A DNA stretch of 64,000 nt from Persicaria tinctoria (Eukaryota; Streptophyta; Magnoliopsida; Caryophyllales; Polygonaceae): the NCBI GenBank assembly GCA_037127255.1, contig JBANSL010000013.1, positions 12,978,688 through 13,042,687 of the forward strand. Direction: 5' to 3'. Under the pieces are notes generated by a model. The model ran no database searches, was not told where the DNA came from, and saw only the letters and a list, made by a program, of their open reading frames with translations. A program made the position numbers and the translations under genes. Positions 11,733 through 23,828 of this stretch are shown here, piece after piece (position 1 is the first letter of the stretch; each line of letters starts with the position of its first letter).

Positions 11733-12154
11733 ATGAACAAGCGTTTGATCGCGTTGGCTCTCTTTGCTTTATTGTATGCGGCCAACGCCAAAGATATTAC
11801 AATGCCGACTTCCAACAAGCGTCTCGCGACCACCAACCTCGGCGATCAAAAGCCAAACATACATATTCCAAGTATGTATTTAAGTATTTTCAATAATCCC
11901 TAATGGTCGTAGAACTGTATACAATTCTACGACCATTAGAATATAATGGTATTGTTATATATATAATTTTTAAATTGGATTTGATTTTATTTTTAAATTA
12001 ATTTGCAGGATGTACACGTTGTACACACAAGGGTTTGTTGGTTGATTGCTGCAATTGTAATCCTGGTCCAATCTGCACAACATGTTGTTTTGGATTTCCG
12101 TTACCTGGACCGTCGCTTAAAAAGGCCACCCTCCGCAATGTGGTGAGAACATAA
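11733..12154 (+). CDS. Small secreted cysteine-rich peptide, copy D (two exons)
   Basis: Exons 11,733-11,871 and 12,009-12,154 give 94 residues. Splice sites are intact and the intron is close to that of copy C. The exon 2 protein sequence is identical to copy C, while exon 1 differs at a few residues (RLIALALFALLY in the signal peptide, TSNKRLATTNLGD in the pro-segment). Copies C and D, with their spacers, are therefore recent duplicates; the full unit continues into LINE L3. A complete promoter block and polyadenylation signal are present, so expression is plausible. Confidence 0.78.
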
Positions 12155-13650
12155 TTGATACAATGTCACTTTGATGAAGCCACATGTTTCCGCAGCAGTT
12201 ACTCTTGTTATTTCAATGTTGCTGAAACCGTCGCAATAAAAGTTCAATTCATGATAATTTTAACTTTGTTTATCGATATCTACATCTATACTAATACTAA
12301 AATTGAGATTTTCCTTAAGTCATCATATGTGTTTTTTTCTCTTTAAATTTTTGGACATATTAATTTTAATTAAAAAAATGGATTTGCAAATGTAGCAAAC
12401 TTTTTTAAAAATTTGACAAAAAAGTATTAAGGTAAGGCATTTGCAAAAGTAGCTTAGGTGTTAGTTTTGTAAATAAATTGGGTGACCGTTGCAAGGAAAT
12501 CTGAAAGGGGCTGCAAACAACAAAGGAACGGTTCCCACGAAAATTCATAGTGGTTGATGGAAACTAAATATACGATACAATGGATCATACAAGCACTTAT
12601 GTGGTTGAATACCTGTATTAATTCATTGATTTTTAAACTTAATTTAGTTATTGCCAGTTAAATACATATTTTGTGTAAAAAAAAAATGTAAATACATTCA
12701 TAGAAAATCACAAGAGCATTGAATAGGCAGAGAATAAATGTTTGTTACATGAGGGTTGCATTTGGGCCCTTGATCGCTCTCTTTTGGAGTTTAGTCGAAC
12801 ATCGTTCTTCCAACAACTATCAAACATAACCTTACATTAAAAAAATTTCGTTGGGCCGAATAAATGTTTTGATCCCAAAAATCATTCGCGTTTTAGGAAG
12901 ATTAGCTTTTGGAACTATAGGGGAATCAGAAGGAAAATCTTTTGGATTGACATCAACACTTTGTGCAAAAGGGAGCATATATAAATGTTGGCTCTCGCAG
13001 AAATGAAAACTGAGAAAATCCTTGATCCAGTTACTTGCAAGGGGACGGGATTCGACAAGGCTATCTGGTCCTTAGATGTTGGGAAATCTGGTGGGCTTGG
13101 ATTGCTCTTAAAGTAAAACTCTCTGCTTCAAGAGACAGTAGATCATATCGTTCTTACACTACCTAGGGTCATAACAATTAAATACACTAATCTTATGGAG
13201 AACTTCTCTTGCTTAATTTGGTTTGTCTACGCTCCGCCACAAGAACAGGATAAGGATGCTTTTTAGGAAATGATTATAGAAGCCATCAACCAAGAGATAC
13301 GTCCATGTATTGTAATGAGGGACTTAAATGAAATTGGGTGTATTTCCGAAAAGAAAGGGGGTTCAGTGACCCTCCCAAGAAGGTAATTATACCGACTCTC
13401 CAATTTTAAAAACGCTTGCTCGCTAATTGAAACCTCTGTTTGGGGTAATGCCTCGGAGGAAAAAACAAACTGAAGAAGGAAACATCAAAGAGAAGTTGGA
13501 TCAGGTCTTGGTTCAACACACAATTGTTCAACAATTCCCTCTCATTTTAACAAAAAACGGGACTTTCTCTTAATCTGATCATTTCCCAATCTCTACTGAT
13601 TTGGACACAAAAACAAGAATTAAACCTCCACCATTTAAATTTGAGAATAT

Positions 13651-14094
13651 ATGGGTACAATGGGTGGATTTCAGAAACATTATCAAGCAATATTGGCGGT
13701 TATCCTACGCCCAGGCTCAGCCATGTTTCAACTGACACAAAAAAACCGTCTGCTTAAACAAAAAGCTAAAGAATGGAATAAAATCACATTTGGAAATATT
13801 TTCAGACAATTACAGAAGGTGGAAGATCAACTTCTCAGTATTCCGAAAGATCCCTATCACGACCAAAATTGCACGTCTCAGCTCAAGGAAAGAAACCTAA
13901 TCTCGAAAAAAGAAAAACTTTTATTATTTCAGAAGTCATACTGGACCCAACGAGCGAAAACAAAGCATATTAAATTAACAGATTCAAATACTACTTATTT
14001 TCATAGAGTTGCTACCGAGAAAAGGAACATGAAATTGATCATGGCATATTACCACAACCGAAAGAACCCAGATAATGGGAGACACAAATGTTAG
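13651..14094 (+). pseudogene. LINE ORF2 linker between endonuclease and RT (L3)
   Basis: This open stretch has the typical plant LINE text between the two domains: RLLKQKAKEWNKITFGNIF, then LLLFQKSYWTQRAKTKH and DSNTTYFHRVATEKRNMK (the family's conserved Gly-Asp-x-Asn-Thr-x-Phe-Phe-His is decayed). It ends at a stop, after which the frame resumes broken up to the RT. Confidence 0.75.
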
Positions 14095-14421
14095 TAATGA
14101 AATAAAGAATGATTTCCAAAAACGTTTTCGTCGACAACCCATTAATAGGGACAAGCTAAATGAATATCGGCAACTAATTACACCAGAGATTTCTGTAGAC
14201 GAAAATGCTATGTTAATTGCTATCCCGACTGATGGGGAAATTAAATAGGTAGTCTTTTGTCTTGGTAGGAATAAGGCCTCGGGTCCGGATGGTATGACGG
14301 TTGAGTTGTATAAATAGTTCTGGGATATTGTCGGCCCAATTGTTACCCGAGTGGTGAAAAGTTTCTTCCTTTCGAGTAAGATTGGATCTAAAGTAGATTA
14401 ACCATATATACTTTCATTACA

Positions 14422-15069
14422 TTGCTTCCTAAATGTGGCAGTCCTACAACAACAACACACTATCGGCCTATTAACCTATGTTCAACAATATACAAAATTA
14501 TACAAAAAACTCTAACCGAACGCCTTAAGATGGTAATTGGAAAACTCATTAACCCACTACAAGGAGCCTTTGTGTCAGATAGGGCGATCCAAGATAATGT
14601 GCTTATTGCACAGGGAATTTCTCACGATTTTAATACTAGGAAAGGAAGATAGGGGTGGATTGCAACGAAACTCGATATGGAGAAGGCATATGATAGAGTT
14701 GAATGGGATTTCACCGAACAGATATTAAATCAATTTGGCTTCCATCTTATTTTTGTTAACTGGATAAAAGAATGTATATCAAACGTGTCCATCTTAGTGC
14801 TGGTGAATAATGGGCTAACATATGTTTTCTACCCGTCTAGAGGCCTACGTCAAGGAGACCCATTATCCCTCTTCCTATTCATATTAGGTGTAGAAATCTT
14901 GGCCCGACGGCTTGTTGCTGAATTGGGCGCCCCCGGACATCTTATTGGGTTTCACTTTGGTAACAACAACCCCTATGTCCCGTTTTTGGCCTTTGCTGAT
15001 GATATCTTGATCTTCACAACAGGCAGTGCTAGCTACTACTTGCCAAAAAAAGATTCTCGAATAATATGA
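14422..15069 (+). pseudogene. LINE reverse transcriptase (L3), split by one stop
   Basis: Two pieces, 14,422-14,652 and 14,677-15,069, are separated by an in-frame stop. Motifs: YRPINLCSTIYKII, QGAFVSDRAIQDN, KLDMEKAYDRVEWDF, GLRQGDPLSLFLF and LAFADDILIFT. It is nearly identical to the L1 RT at 5293-5964, showing that the two copies share a recent common source. Confidence 0.85.
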
Positions 15070-15528
15070 ATTGCCAAATACCTGGACAAAAAGTTAATTA
15101 TCATAAACCGGCTTTTCAAGTAACATCTAGTGTTGATCGGGGCCGAATCATAGAACTAGAAGGCACGCTGGGCATTTATAATGTGCAATCCCTTTAGAAA
15201 TATCTAGGGTGTCCTATTTATCAATGGTCATGTAAAAAAGGATACATTTAGAGACATTGTTTGCAACTCAAACGAACAACTAAGTAAATGGCGCCTTGAT
15301 TCCCTATTACAACAGAGCAGAGCTGTGCTCATTGGGACAAATTTAAGGGCTAAACCTTTATACATGATGCAGAGTTTCATGCTGCCAGTAACCATTCATA
15401 AGGAATTAGACCAAATTAATCGTCGATTCTTTTGGAACAAAGATGCGCAACACAAAGCTCATATCGGTTGGAATAAAATTTTTAAGTAAAAAAATGCAGG
15501 TGGACTTGGGTTTAGAAAAGCAAAGGAA

Positions 15529-15945
15529 ATGAATGAAGCACTACAAATGAAACTTTTGTGGAAAATAATGGCAGAACCAATGCGGGTAATAAAACAAAAA
15601 TATTTAAAAGGTAATCAATTGATGGAGTCCAGGAAAAAATGTAATGCACCATGGCGGCGGTCTAAGCTCTCAATGCGTATAGAACAGTTCAAAGAGGGCC
15701 TTATCTGGTCCATTGGAAATGGGAGATCTGTCAAATTCTGGACTGACAATTGGATATCCACACAAGCTATTACGAGTAGGACTGATTGTCCTCCAACTCA
15801 AAATGATGAACAACTTGTCAACAATTACATTATCGGAGGGCAGTGGTGGCAAGAAAAACTCGAGGCTTCCCTCCCTAAAGCTATCGTCGAGGAAATCATT
15901 TTAGTTCCATTACCGAAGAATCCTATAAAGGATAGACTATATTAG
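15529..15945 (+). pseudogene. LINE C-terminal region before the zinc-binding domain (L3)
   Basis: Open frame with plant LINE text: MNEALQMKLLWKIMAE, then SIGNGRSVKFWTDNWI, a hallmark of the RT-zinc-finger region. It ends in LPKNPIKDRLY just before a stop; the zinc-finger remnant (THILMEC) follows at about 16,190-16,215. Confidence 0.75.
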
Positions 15946-17347
15946 TGGCCCGATAGAGAAGGGTGGTTCACAACAGCTTCATCATATATATAAACTTCTA
16001 ACCAATGCGGCAACTGATAGGAAAGATGAAAATACATGGATCTGGAACCTTAACATACCTCCAAAGATAAAAAAAAAAAAATTCTAATGGACAACTAGCT
16101 AGTCTAGCTTATCCACAAGGGCCCGATTTGCGAGTAGAGGGGTTACTATACTAGCTACATGTGAAATATGCAATGACTGTAGGGAAGATGATACTCATAT
16201 TCTCATGGAATGCATGAACTTCCATGTTACCCGACCAACATCTTAACGAAAGGGGACACAACACTCTTCAACAAATCATAAGTAACTCAAGGGACTTTCG
16301 ACATATTTAATCTTGGGTCGGGTATTCATTGAAGAATGATAAAATTCAAAAAAATCACTTTTGCTTGGTTGGCAATTTGGTAGTTCCGAAATAATGTGGT
16401 TTTAAAAATTGTAATATACCTACTGACAAGGTTATATATGAATTTATTAAAAGACAATATGATAACTGGCTGCGTGGCTACCAGTTCAATGAGAATCATG
16501 AAAGTGGATATACTAGCAAACCAAACCCTGAGAGGGTCCTGGGTTACGCTAAAAAAAAACCTTGACAATGTAAATGGACAAAACCTCCATTCGGGATGTT
16601 AAAACTCAAATTTGATGGATCCTCCCTCTAAACTAAGGAAAGCAATGCTGGCATCATCATTGGGGATTGGCAAGGAAAACGAATACATGTGGCTTTCAAA
16701 AAGTTGGGTCTTAATTCTCCGTTAATGGCCGAAGCTTTGGCGCTCAGACTGGGCATTTCCGAAGCAAACAAACTATGAATAAAAACATACATGTAAAAGG
16801 TGATTCGAAAATCATTCTGGATTTCCTACAAAATAAAATAAAATGTCGCTGGGAGATCGAACTAATAATGTCAGACATCAAATTCATGATAAATGACATG
16901 AGAAAAATGTACTTTTTCTCATATACCTCGTATTGGGAACAAAGTGGTTGACAAGGTTGCACACCTTGACCATTCTGCTTAGAGGCCTTCTGTCATCCTC
17001 AATTGAGATCTTCAGGATCTCATTCGAAATGATGCTCTTGGTTAGGGATTCCCGCAAATTCTTTCCTATAAAAAAGTGCAGGTCTTTGGTTTTGAATAGA
17101 TGACATGAAAACCATTATTTTTAAAATCTATAATTAGTACTCATACTTTGTACAAATCCACATTTTATATTTTAAATAGATTAAACCCACTATTTGTTTC
17201 TCCAACTTTGTGTAATACAACCTCAATTTTTAAAATTACGCAAAACTACATGAGTTCTAAGCTATGATGGCGTATCACGCCCACAATTAAACCTGATTAT
17301 TTGTACTCATACTAATTCTATAATTAGTACTCATACTAAACGCCCAC

Positions 17348-17449
17348 AATTGTAATCGTGGCCCAATCTGCACAACATGTTATTTTGGATTTCCGTTACC
17401 TGGACCGTCGCTTAAAAAGGCCACCCACGACAATGTGGTGCGAACATAA
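17348..17449 (+). pseudogene. Cysteine-rich peptide, copy E: exon 2 remnant
   Basis: Only the last two thirds of exon 2 remain. The frame reads NRGPICTTCYFGFPLPG to the stop at 17,447-17,449, and one of the final paired cysteines is Tyr. Exon 1, intron and promoter are lost: the spacer of LINE L3 joins directly inside exon 2 near 17,340. The post-stop block and AATAAA are still present downstream. Confidence 0.85.
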
Positions 17450-18352
17450 ATGATACAATGTCACTTTGATGAAGCCACATGTTTCTTTCAATGTTGCTGA
17501 AACCGTCGCAATAAAAGTTCGATTCATGATAATTGTTACTTTGTTTATCGATATCTACATCTATACCAATACTTAAATTGATATTTTCCTTCAGTCATCA
17601 TATGTGTCCTTTTTTTTTTCTTTAAAATTTTGGACACATTTTAATTAATAAAAGGATTTACAAATGTAGCATACTTTTTAAAAAATTTGACAAAAAAGTA
17701 TTAAGGTAGGGCATTTGCAAAAGTAGTTTCGGTGTTATTTTTGTAAATAAATTGGGTGACCATGTCACTGCAACTGTTGCAAGAAAATCTGAAAGGGGCT
17801 GCAAACAAAAAAGGGAACGGTTCCCACGAAAATTCATAGTGGTTGCATTTGGGCCCTTGATCGCTCTCTCTTGGAGTTTAGTCGAATATCGATCTTCCAA
17901 AAACTATCAAACACATCCTTACATTAAAAAATTTCTTTGGGACTAATAAATGTTTCGATCCCAAAAATCATTCGTGTTTCAAGAGGATTAGCTTTTGGAA
18001 TTGTAGGGGAATTAGAAGGAAAATCTTTTTAATTTACATCAACACTTGGTGCAAAAGGGAGCATATATAAATGTTGGCTCTCGCAGAAATGAAAAATGAG
18101 AAAATCCTTTATCCAGTTAGTTGGAAGGGGGCGGGATTTGACAAGGCTATCCGGTCCCCAGCTATTGGGAAATCTGGTTGGCTTGGATTGCTCTGGAAGG
18201 AAAACTCTCTGCTTCAAGAGATAGTAGATATCATTCTTACACTACCTAGGGTCATAAAAATCAAATAGACTAATCTTATGGAGAACTTCTCTTGCTTAAT
18301 TTGGTTAGTCTACGCTCCGCCACAAGAACAGGATAAGGATGCTTTTTGAGAA

Positions 18353-18820
18353 ATGATTATAGAAGCCATCAACCAAGAAATACTTCCATGTATTGTAATG
18401 AGGGACTTAAATGAAATTTGGTGTATTTTCGAAAAGGAATGGGATGCAGTGACCCTCCCAGGGAGGTTATCCCTACTCTTCAATTCTAAAAACGCTTGCT
18501 CGCTAATTGAAATCCCTGCTCGGGGTAATGTCTTTACTTGGAGGAAAAAACAAAATGAAGAAGGAAACATAAAAGAGAAGTTGGATCAGGTCTTGGTTCA
18601 ACGCACAATTGTTCAACAATTCCCTCTCCTTTCAACAAATAACGGAGCTTTCTCTTATTCTTATCATTGCCCAATCTCTATTGATTTGGACACAAAAACA
18701 AGGATTAAACCTCCACCATTTAAATTTGAGAATATATGGGTACAATGGGTTGATTTCAGAAACATTATCAAGAAATCTTGGCGGTTATCCTGCGCCCAGG
18801 CTCAGCCATGTTTCAACTAA
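18353..18820 (+). pseudogene. LINE endonuclease C-terminal half (L4)
   Basis: The frame contains PCIVMRDLNEIW, the GDFNE-like catalytic segment with G replaced by R, then GNVFTWRKKQ, EKLDQVLV and finally SYHCPISIDLD. In active LINE endonucleases the last motif is Ser-Asp-His; here the Asp is Tyr, a lesion at a catalytic residue. L3 still encodes SDH at the matching place. The enzyme would nick the target DNA to prime reverse transcription. Confidence 0.75.
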
Positions 18821-19577
18821 CACGAAAAACCCGTATGCTTAAACAAAAGTTAAAGAATGGAATGAAAACACATTTGAAAATATTTTCAGACAATTACAGA
18901 AGGTGGAAGATCAACTTCTCAGTATTCAAAAAGATCCCTATCATGACCAAAATTCCACGTCTCATCTCAAGGAAAGAAACCTAATCTCCAAAAAAAAATT
19001 TATTATTTCATAAGTCATACTAGACCCAACGAGCGAAAACAATGCATATTAAATTAACATATTCAAATACTAGTTATTTTCATAGAGTTGCTACCGGGAA
19101 AAGGAACATGAAATTGATCATGGCATATTACCACAGCTGAAGGAACCCAAATAATGGGAGACACAAATGTTAGTAATGAAATAAGGAATGAGTTCCAAAA
19201 ACATTTTCATCGACAACCCATTAATGCTATGAATATCTGCAGTGAATTACAACAGAGATTTATGTAGACGAAAATGCTATGTTACTAGCTATCCCGACTA
19301 ATGGGAAAATTAAACAGGTAGTCTTTTGTCTCGGTAGGAATAAGGCCCCAGTTCCGGATGGTATTATGGCTGAGTTATATAAATCATTCTGGGATATTGT
19401 GGGCCCAGTTGTTACCCGAGCGGTGAAAAGTTTCTTCCATTCGAGTAAGATTCGATCTAAAGTAGATTAACCATACTTTCATTACATTGCTTCCTAAATG
19501 TGACAGTCCTACAACAACAACACACTATCAGCCTATTAGCCAATGTTCAACAATATACAGAATTATATAAAAAATTC

Positions 19578-20102
19578 TAGGGTTGGCACGGTACGGTACC
19601 TTGGTAAATTTTCGATTACCACGTACCGTACCGATACCATTCGGTATGGAATTTTTTGTACCACGTACCAATCGTTAATATCTGTAACCGATATTATATT
19701 GTTGGTACCGAAACTTTCGGTTACCGAAGGTCGGTACCGTGGTAACCAACACCGCAAATTTCAATAATCAATTTACGTTTTATACTCTGTGGTACCGACG
19801 GTACAGATGGTACCGATGGTACCATTTATCAAATATTTTATTTTGTACCGACGGTATCGATGGTACCGATGACACTGCAAATTTTTTGTACCATTTATCA
19901 AATATTTTATTTTTAAAAAAAAATACATATAAAATCGGTACCAACGGTACCACGCTATTTGGGAATTTTCCATATTGTGTACCGTACCGACTTCTTTTGG
20001 TACAAAGATTTCGATTACCGATTCAGTCGGTTACCGACTACATAGTACCAAAGTCCTGCTGGTACGGTTGGTACGGTAATTTTTTACAACCACCCAACCC
20101 TA
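19578..20102 (+). mobile_element. Non-autonomous hAT-type element, 525 bp, inside LINE L4
   Basis: Terminal inverted repeats TAGGGTTGG...CCAACCCTA are flanked by a perfect 8-bp target duplication AAAAATTC (19,570-19,577 and 20,103-20,110). Removing the element and one duplication restores the LINE RT sequence seen in L1. The interior is packed with GGTACC/GGTACGG motifs in both orientations, the clustered short repeats that hAT transposases typically bind near the ends. No transposase is encoded. Strand is nominal. Confidence 0.9.
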
Positions 20103-20130
20103 AAAAATTCTAATTGAACGCCTTAAGATG

Positions 20131-20832
20131 GTAATTGGAAAACTCATTAACCCACTACAAGGAGCCTTTGTGTCGGATAGGGCGATCCAAGATAATGTGC
20201 TTAGTGCACATGAAATTTTCCACTCTTTCACAACTAGGAGAGAAAGAGAGGGGTAGATTGCAATGAAACTCGATATGGAGAAGACATATGATAGATTTGA
20301 TTGGGATTTCACGGAACATATATTAAATAAATTTGGCTTCCATCTTATTTTTGTTAACCGGATAAAAGAATGTATATCAAAAGTGTCCATCTTAGTGTTG
20401 GTGAATAATGGGCTAACATATGTTTTCTACCCGTCTAGAAGCCTACGTCAAGGAGACCCATTATCCCCCTTCCTATTCATATTAGGTGTAAAAATCTTGG
20501 CCCAAAGACTTTTTGCTGAATCGGGCGCCCTCAAACGTCTTATTGGGTTTCACTTTGGTAACAACGACCCCTTTGTCACCCCGTTTTTGGCCTTTGCTGA
20601 TGATATCTTAATCTTCACGGCAGGCAGTGCTACTGCTTGCCAAAAAAAGATTCTCGAAGAATATTGCCAAATATCTGGACAAAAAGTTAATTATCATAAA
20701 CCGGCTTTTCAAGTAACATCTAGTGTTGATCGGGGCCGAATCATAGAACTAGAAGGCACATTATTGGGCATTTCTAATTTGCAATCCCTTGAGAAATATC
20801 TAGGGTGTCCTATTTATCAATGGTCGTGTTAA
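20131..20832 (+). pseudogene. LINE reverse transcriptase (L4)
   Basis: After the hAT insertion the RT continues: a stop near 20,254, then a frame from 20,263 with KLDMEKTYDRFDWDF, SLRQGDPLSPFLFILG and LAFADDILIFTAGSA, followed by the RT thumb text KKILEEYCQISGQKVNYHK that the L1 and L3 copies have lost. It ends at a stop at about 20,830. The FADD catalytic residues are present. Confidence 0.85.
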
Positions 20833-22149
20833 TAAGGATACATTTAGAGACATTGTTTGCAACTCAAAAGAACAACTAAGTAAATGGCGTGATGAGGCCC
20901 TATCACAACACAACAGAGCAGTGCTCATTGGGACAAATTTAACGGCTAAACCATTATACACGATATAGAGTTTCATGCTGCCAGCAACCATTCATGAGGA
21001 ATTAGACCAAACTAATCGTCGATTCTTTTAAAACAAAGATGCACAACACAAACCTCGTATCGGTTAGAAAAGCAAAGGAAATAAATGAAGCACTACAAAT
21101 GAAACTTTGTGGAAAATCATGGCAGAACCAAATAACACTTTGATGCGGGTAATAAAACACAAATATTTAAAAGGTAATCAATTCATGGAGTACAGAAGAA
21201 AATGTACTGCATCATGGCAGTGGTATAAGCTCTCAATGCTTAAGAATAGTTCAAATAGGGCCTTATCTGGTCCATTTGAAATGGGAAATCTGTCAAATTC
21301 TGGATTGACAATTGGATATCCACACAAGCTATTACGAGTAGGACTGATTGCGCTCCAACTCAAAATAATGAACAACTTGTCAACGATCACATTATCGGAG
21401 GACAGTGGTGGCAAGAAAAACTTGAGGCTTCCTTGCCTAATGCCATCGTCGAGGAAATCATTTTAGTTGCATTACCGAAGAATCCTTTAAAGGATAGACT
21501 ATATTAATGGCTCGATGGAGAAGGGTGGTTCACAACAGCTTCAACATATAAGCTTCTAAACAATGCAACAACTGATAGAAAAGATGAAAATACATGGATC
21601 TTAAACCTTAACATACCTCCAAAGATAAATTTTTTTTTCTTATGGACAACTAGCAAATCTGGCTTACCCACAAGGGCCCGATTTGTGAGTAGAGGGGTCA
21701 CTATACCAGCTACATGTGAAATATGCAATGACTGTAGGGAAGATGATACTCATATTCTCATGGAATGCATGAACTTCCATGTTACCCGACCAACATCTTA
21801 ACGAAAAAGAACGCAACACTCTTCAACAAATCATAAGTAACTCAAGGGACTTTCGACATATTTTGTCTTGGGTCGGGTCTTCATTGAAGAAGGATAAAAT
21901 TCAAAAAATCATTTTTGCTTGGTGGGCAATCTGGTAGTTCCAAAATAATGTGATTTTAAAAATGGTAATATACATACTAACAAGGTTATATCTGAATCTA
22001 TTAAAAGACAATATGATAACTGGTTGCGTGGCTAATAGTTCAATGAGAATCATGAAAGTGGATATACTAGCAAACCAAACCCTGAGAGGATCCTGGGTTA
22101 CGCTAAACAAAAACCTTGACAACGTAAATGGACAAAACCTCCTTTCGGG

Positions 22150-22572
22150 ATGGTAAAACTCAAATTTGATGGATCCTCCCTTCAAACTAAGGAAAGCAGT
22201 GTTGACATCATCATTGTGGATTGGCAAGGAAAACAAATACATGTGGCTTTCAAAAAGTTTGGCCTTAATTCTCCGATAATGGCCGAAGCTTTCAGACTTG
22301 GCATTTTCGAAGCAAATAAACTACGAATAAAAAACATACATATAAAAGGTGATTCGAAAATCATTATGGATTACCTACAAAATAAAATAAAATGTCATTG
22401 GGAGATCGAACTAATAATGTCAGACATCAAATTCATGATAAATGACATGAGAAAAGGTACCTTTTCTCATATACCTCGTATTGAGAACATAGTAGCTGAC
22501 AAAGTTGCACGCCTTGTCCATTCTGCTCAGAGCCTTAGAGGCCTTCTGGTCATCCTCAATTCAGATCTTTAG
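22150..22572 (+). pseudogene. LINE RNase H domain (L4)
   Basis: This is the best-preserved RNase H of the family: KLKFDGSSLQ (first Asp), MAEAFRLGIFEANKL (Glu), HIKGDSKIIMDYLQNK (second Asp) and RIENIVADKVARLVH (the ENxxAD end). The order and spacing match the plant LINE RNase H family. The frame is open for 140 residues and ends at the usual LINE 3' end. It would remove RNA during cDNA synthesis. Confidence 0.8.
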
Positions 22573-22625
22573 GATCTCATCCGAAATGATACTCTTGGGT
22601 AAGGATTCCCTGCCAAATTCTTTCC

Positions 22626-23129
22626 TATAAAAAAGGGTAGATCTTTTTTTTTTAGGATATGATTCTTTTTAAAATTACCCAAAATTACATGAATTCTAGG
22701 CTATGATTACCCAAAATTACATGAATTCTAGGCTATGATTCTTTTTTTTTTGAATAATTATTGATAAAGTGATTGTGATTTTATTTAATTTAAAAATAAA
22801 AAGTTTTTTTTTTTTCTAAAGTTGGACAAACAAATAGTGGTTTTGGTGTATTTAAAAAATAAAGGGGATGGATTTGTGCAAAGTATGACTATATACACAT
22901 GTTTTCGTAATTTTGGTAAATAATATTTTGTTTTGATTATTCTCGTAATTCAAGTTCAAAAGTTTGTATTATTTTAAGACAAAAATTCAAAGTTTGTATT
23001 ATTTTTGGTTGATTTTAAAGTTTTTATTATTTTTGGTCTATAAGTGAATAGTTTGTATTATTTTGACTTTTTTTATTCGTATTATTTTATTTTTTTTGGT
23101 TAAGTAGGGGGGCTAAAGCCCCGTAATCT
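22626..23129. other. AT-rich stretch downstream of LINE L4, no gene seen
   Basis: Contains a 34-base local duplication around TACATGAATTCTAGGCTATG (22,688 and 22,722) that matches the spacer class, then T-rich low-complexity sequence with repeated GTTTGTATTATTTT phrases (22,960-23,060). Confidence 0.6.
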
Positions 23130-23285
23130 TATTTAAAGCTTAATCAGATATCCCTGTTATAGCAGGGTACATAAAGGGCTGGATACAATCCGGCATAAAA
23201 TGAAATGTCTGAAATTGTGCAACTCGATCCAGTCCTAACTTTGCTAAAGCATCGACAACTTTATTGGCCTGCCGACGGACAGGGC
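23130..23285 (-). mobile_element. LINE RNase H tail, unrelated family, minus strand
   Basis: On the minus strand the frame reads RRQANKVVDALAKLGL near 23,225-23,275, the Asn-x-x-x-Asp-x-Leu-Ala end of a plant LINE RNase H, followed by a short tail to about 23,150. Only this 3' piece is recognisable. Confidence 0.65.
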
Positions 23286-23549
23286 CGGACCTGAAACTTC
23301 GGATGTCCGAGGCTAGATAAGAAAATTGGGCCCTCTTGATTTCTCCTTCTCCTTCAATTTTTTCTATTTAGCCATGCAATTTGTAAATTATACACGTCCG
23401 AAATTTCTTTATAAAAATTTCAATCCCTTTATAAATTTACTTTCTCTTTAAATTTGCATATTGGATGAATACAATTAACCATTATAATGGTTAAACAACT
23501 AGGGAGCCAATTCCAATTGATAATCAGTAGCCAAATTTCAATTCCAAAA

Positions 23550-23572
23550 TGTTATAATATTATTATATTAGG
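23550..23572 (+). repeat. 5' LTR, first piece
   Basis: The first 23 bases of the LTR, matching the start of the 3' LTR at 36,834. Its last 11 bases, ATTATATTAGG (23,562-23,572), are repeated at 29,139-29,149, giving the target duplication of the inserted element. Confidence 0.75.
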
Positions 23573-23732
23573 TTTTTTTTTGCTAAGTGGACATTTGAGG
23601 ACCAAATTTTTAGTCATATGACACAAGGGTTACAATATTAGGTAAGTGTCCACATTTTCCAATTATAACCATACCCTTATTTCTTCTCCGTCCTCGAATT
23701 AAAACAAGTGAAAGCCAGGAAGCGACGAAGCT

Positions 23733-23828
23733 ATCGAAGGCGCTCGACGTAGATCGGGGAGGAAGATTCGAAGAGAAGCCATCGAAGGCGCTCGATGTAG
23801 ATCGGGGAGGAAGATTCGAAGAGAAGCC
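23733..23828. repeat. 48-bp tandem repeat, two copies
   Basis: ATCGAAGGCGCTCGAYGTAG begins at 23,733 and 23,781; the copies differ at one visible base. It lies in the G+C-rich left end of the inserted element. Confidence 0.9.

Larger units (their letters stand above)
12795..17085 (+). mobile_element. LINE L3, longest uninterrupted copy of the family
   Basis: It runs from an endonuclease start (GKSGGLGLLLK about 13,081; VYAPPQEQDKD about 13,228; MRDLNEIG about 13,315) through an EN-RT linker (13,651-14,094), RT (14,422-15,069), zinc-binding region (15,529-15,945) and RNase H (about 16,600-17,000). This is the usual single-ORF2 order of plant L1-type elements. Many stops and frameshifts make it dead. 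Its 5' edge cannot be fixed because the flank GGAGTTTAGTCGA is shared with the gene 3' flank. No poly(A) tail or target duplication was found. Confidence 0.85.
17881..22625 (+). mobile_element. LINE L4, near full-length copy with a nested hAT element
   Basis: All ORF2 parts are present in order: endonuclease (about 18,060-18,800), linker (18,780-19,150), the start of the RT region (19,279-19,570), a 525-bp hAT insertion (19,578-20,102), RT (20,131-20,832), zinc-binding region (about 21,100-21,800) and RNase H (22,150-22,572). Frameshifts break it in several places. It is more diverged from L1-L3 than they are from each other. Confidence 0.85.
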
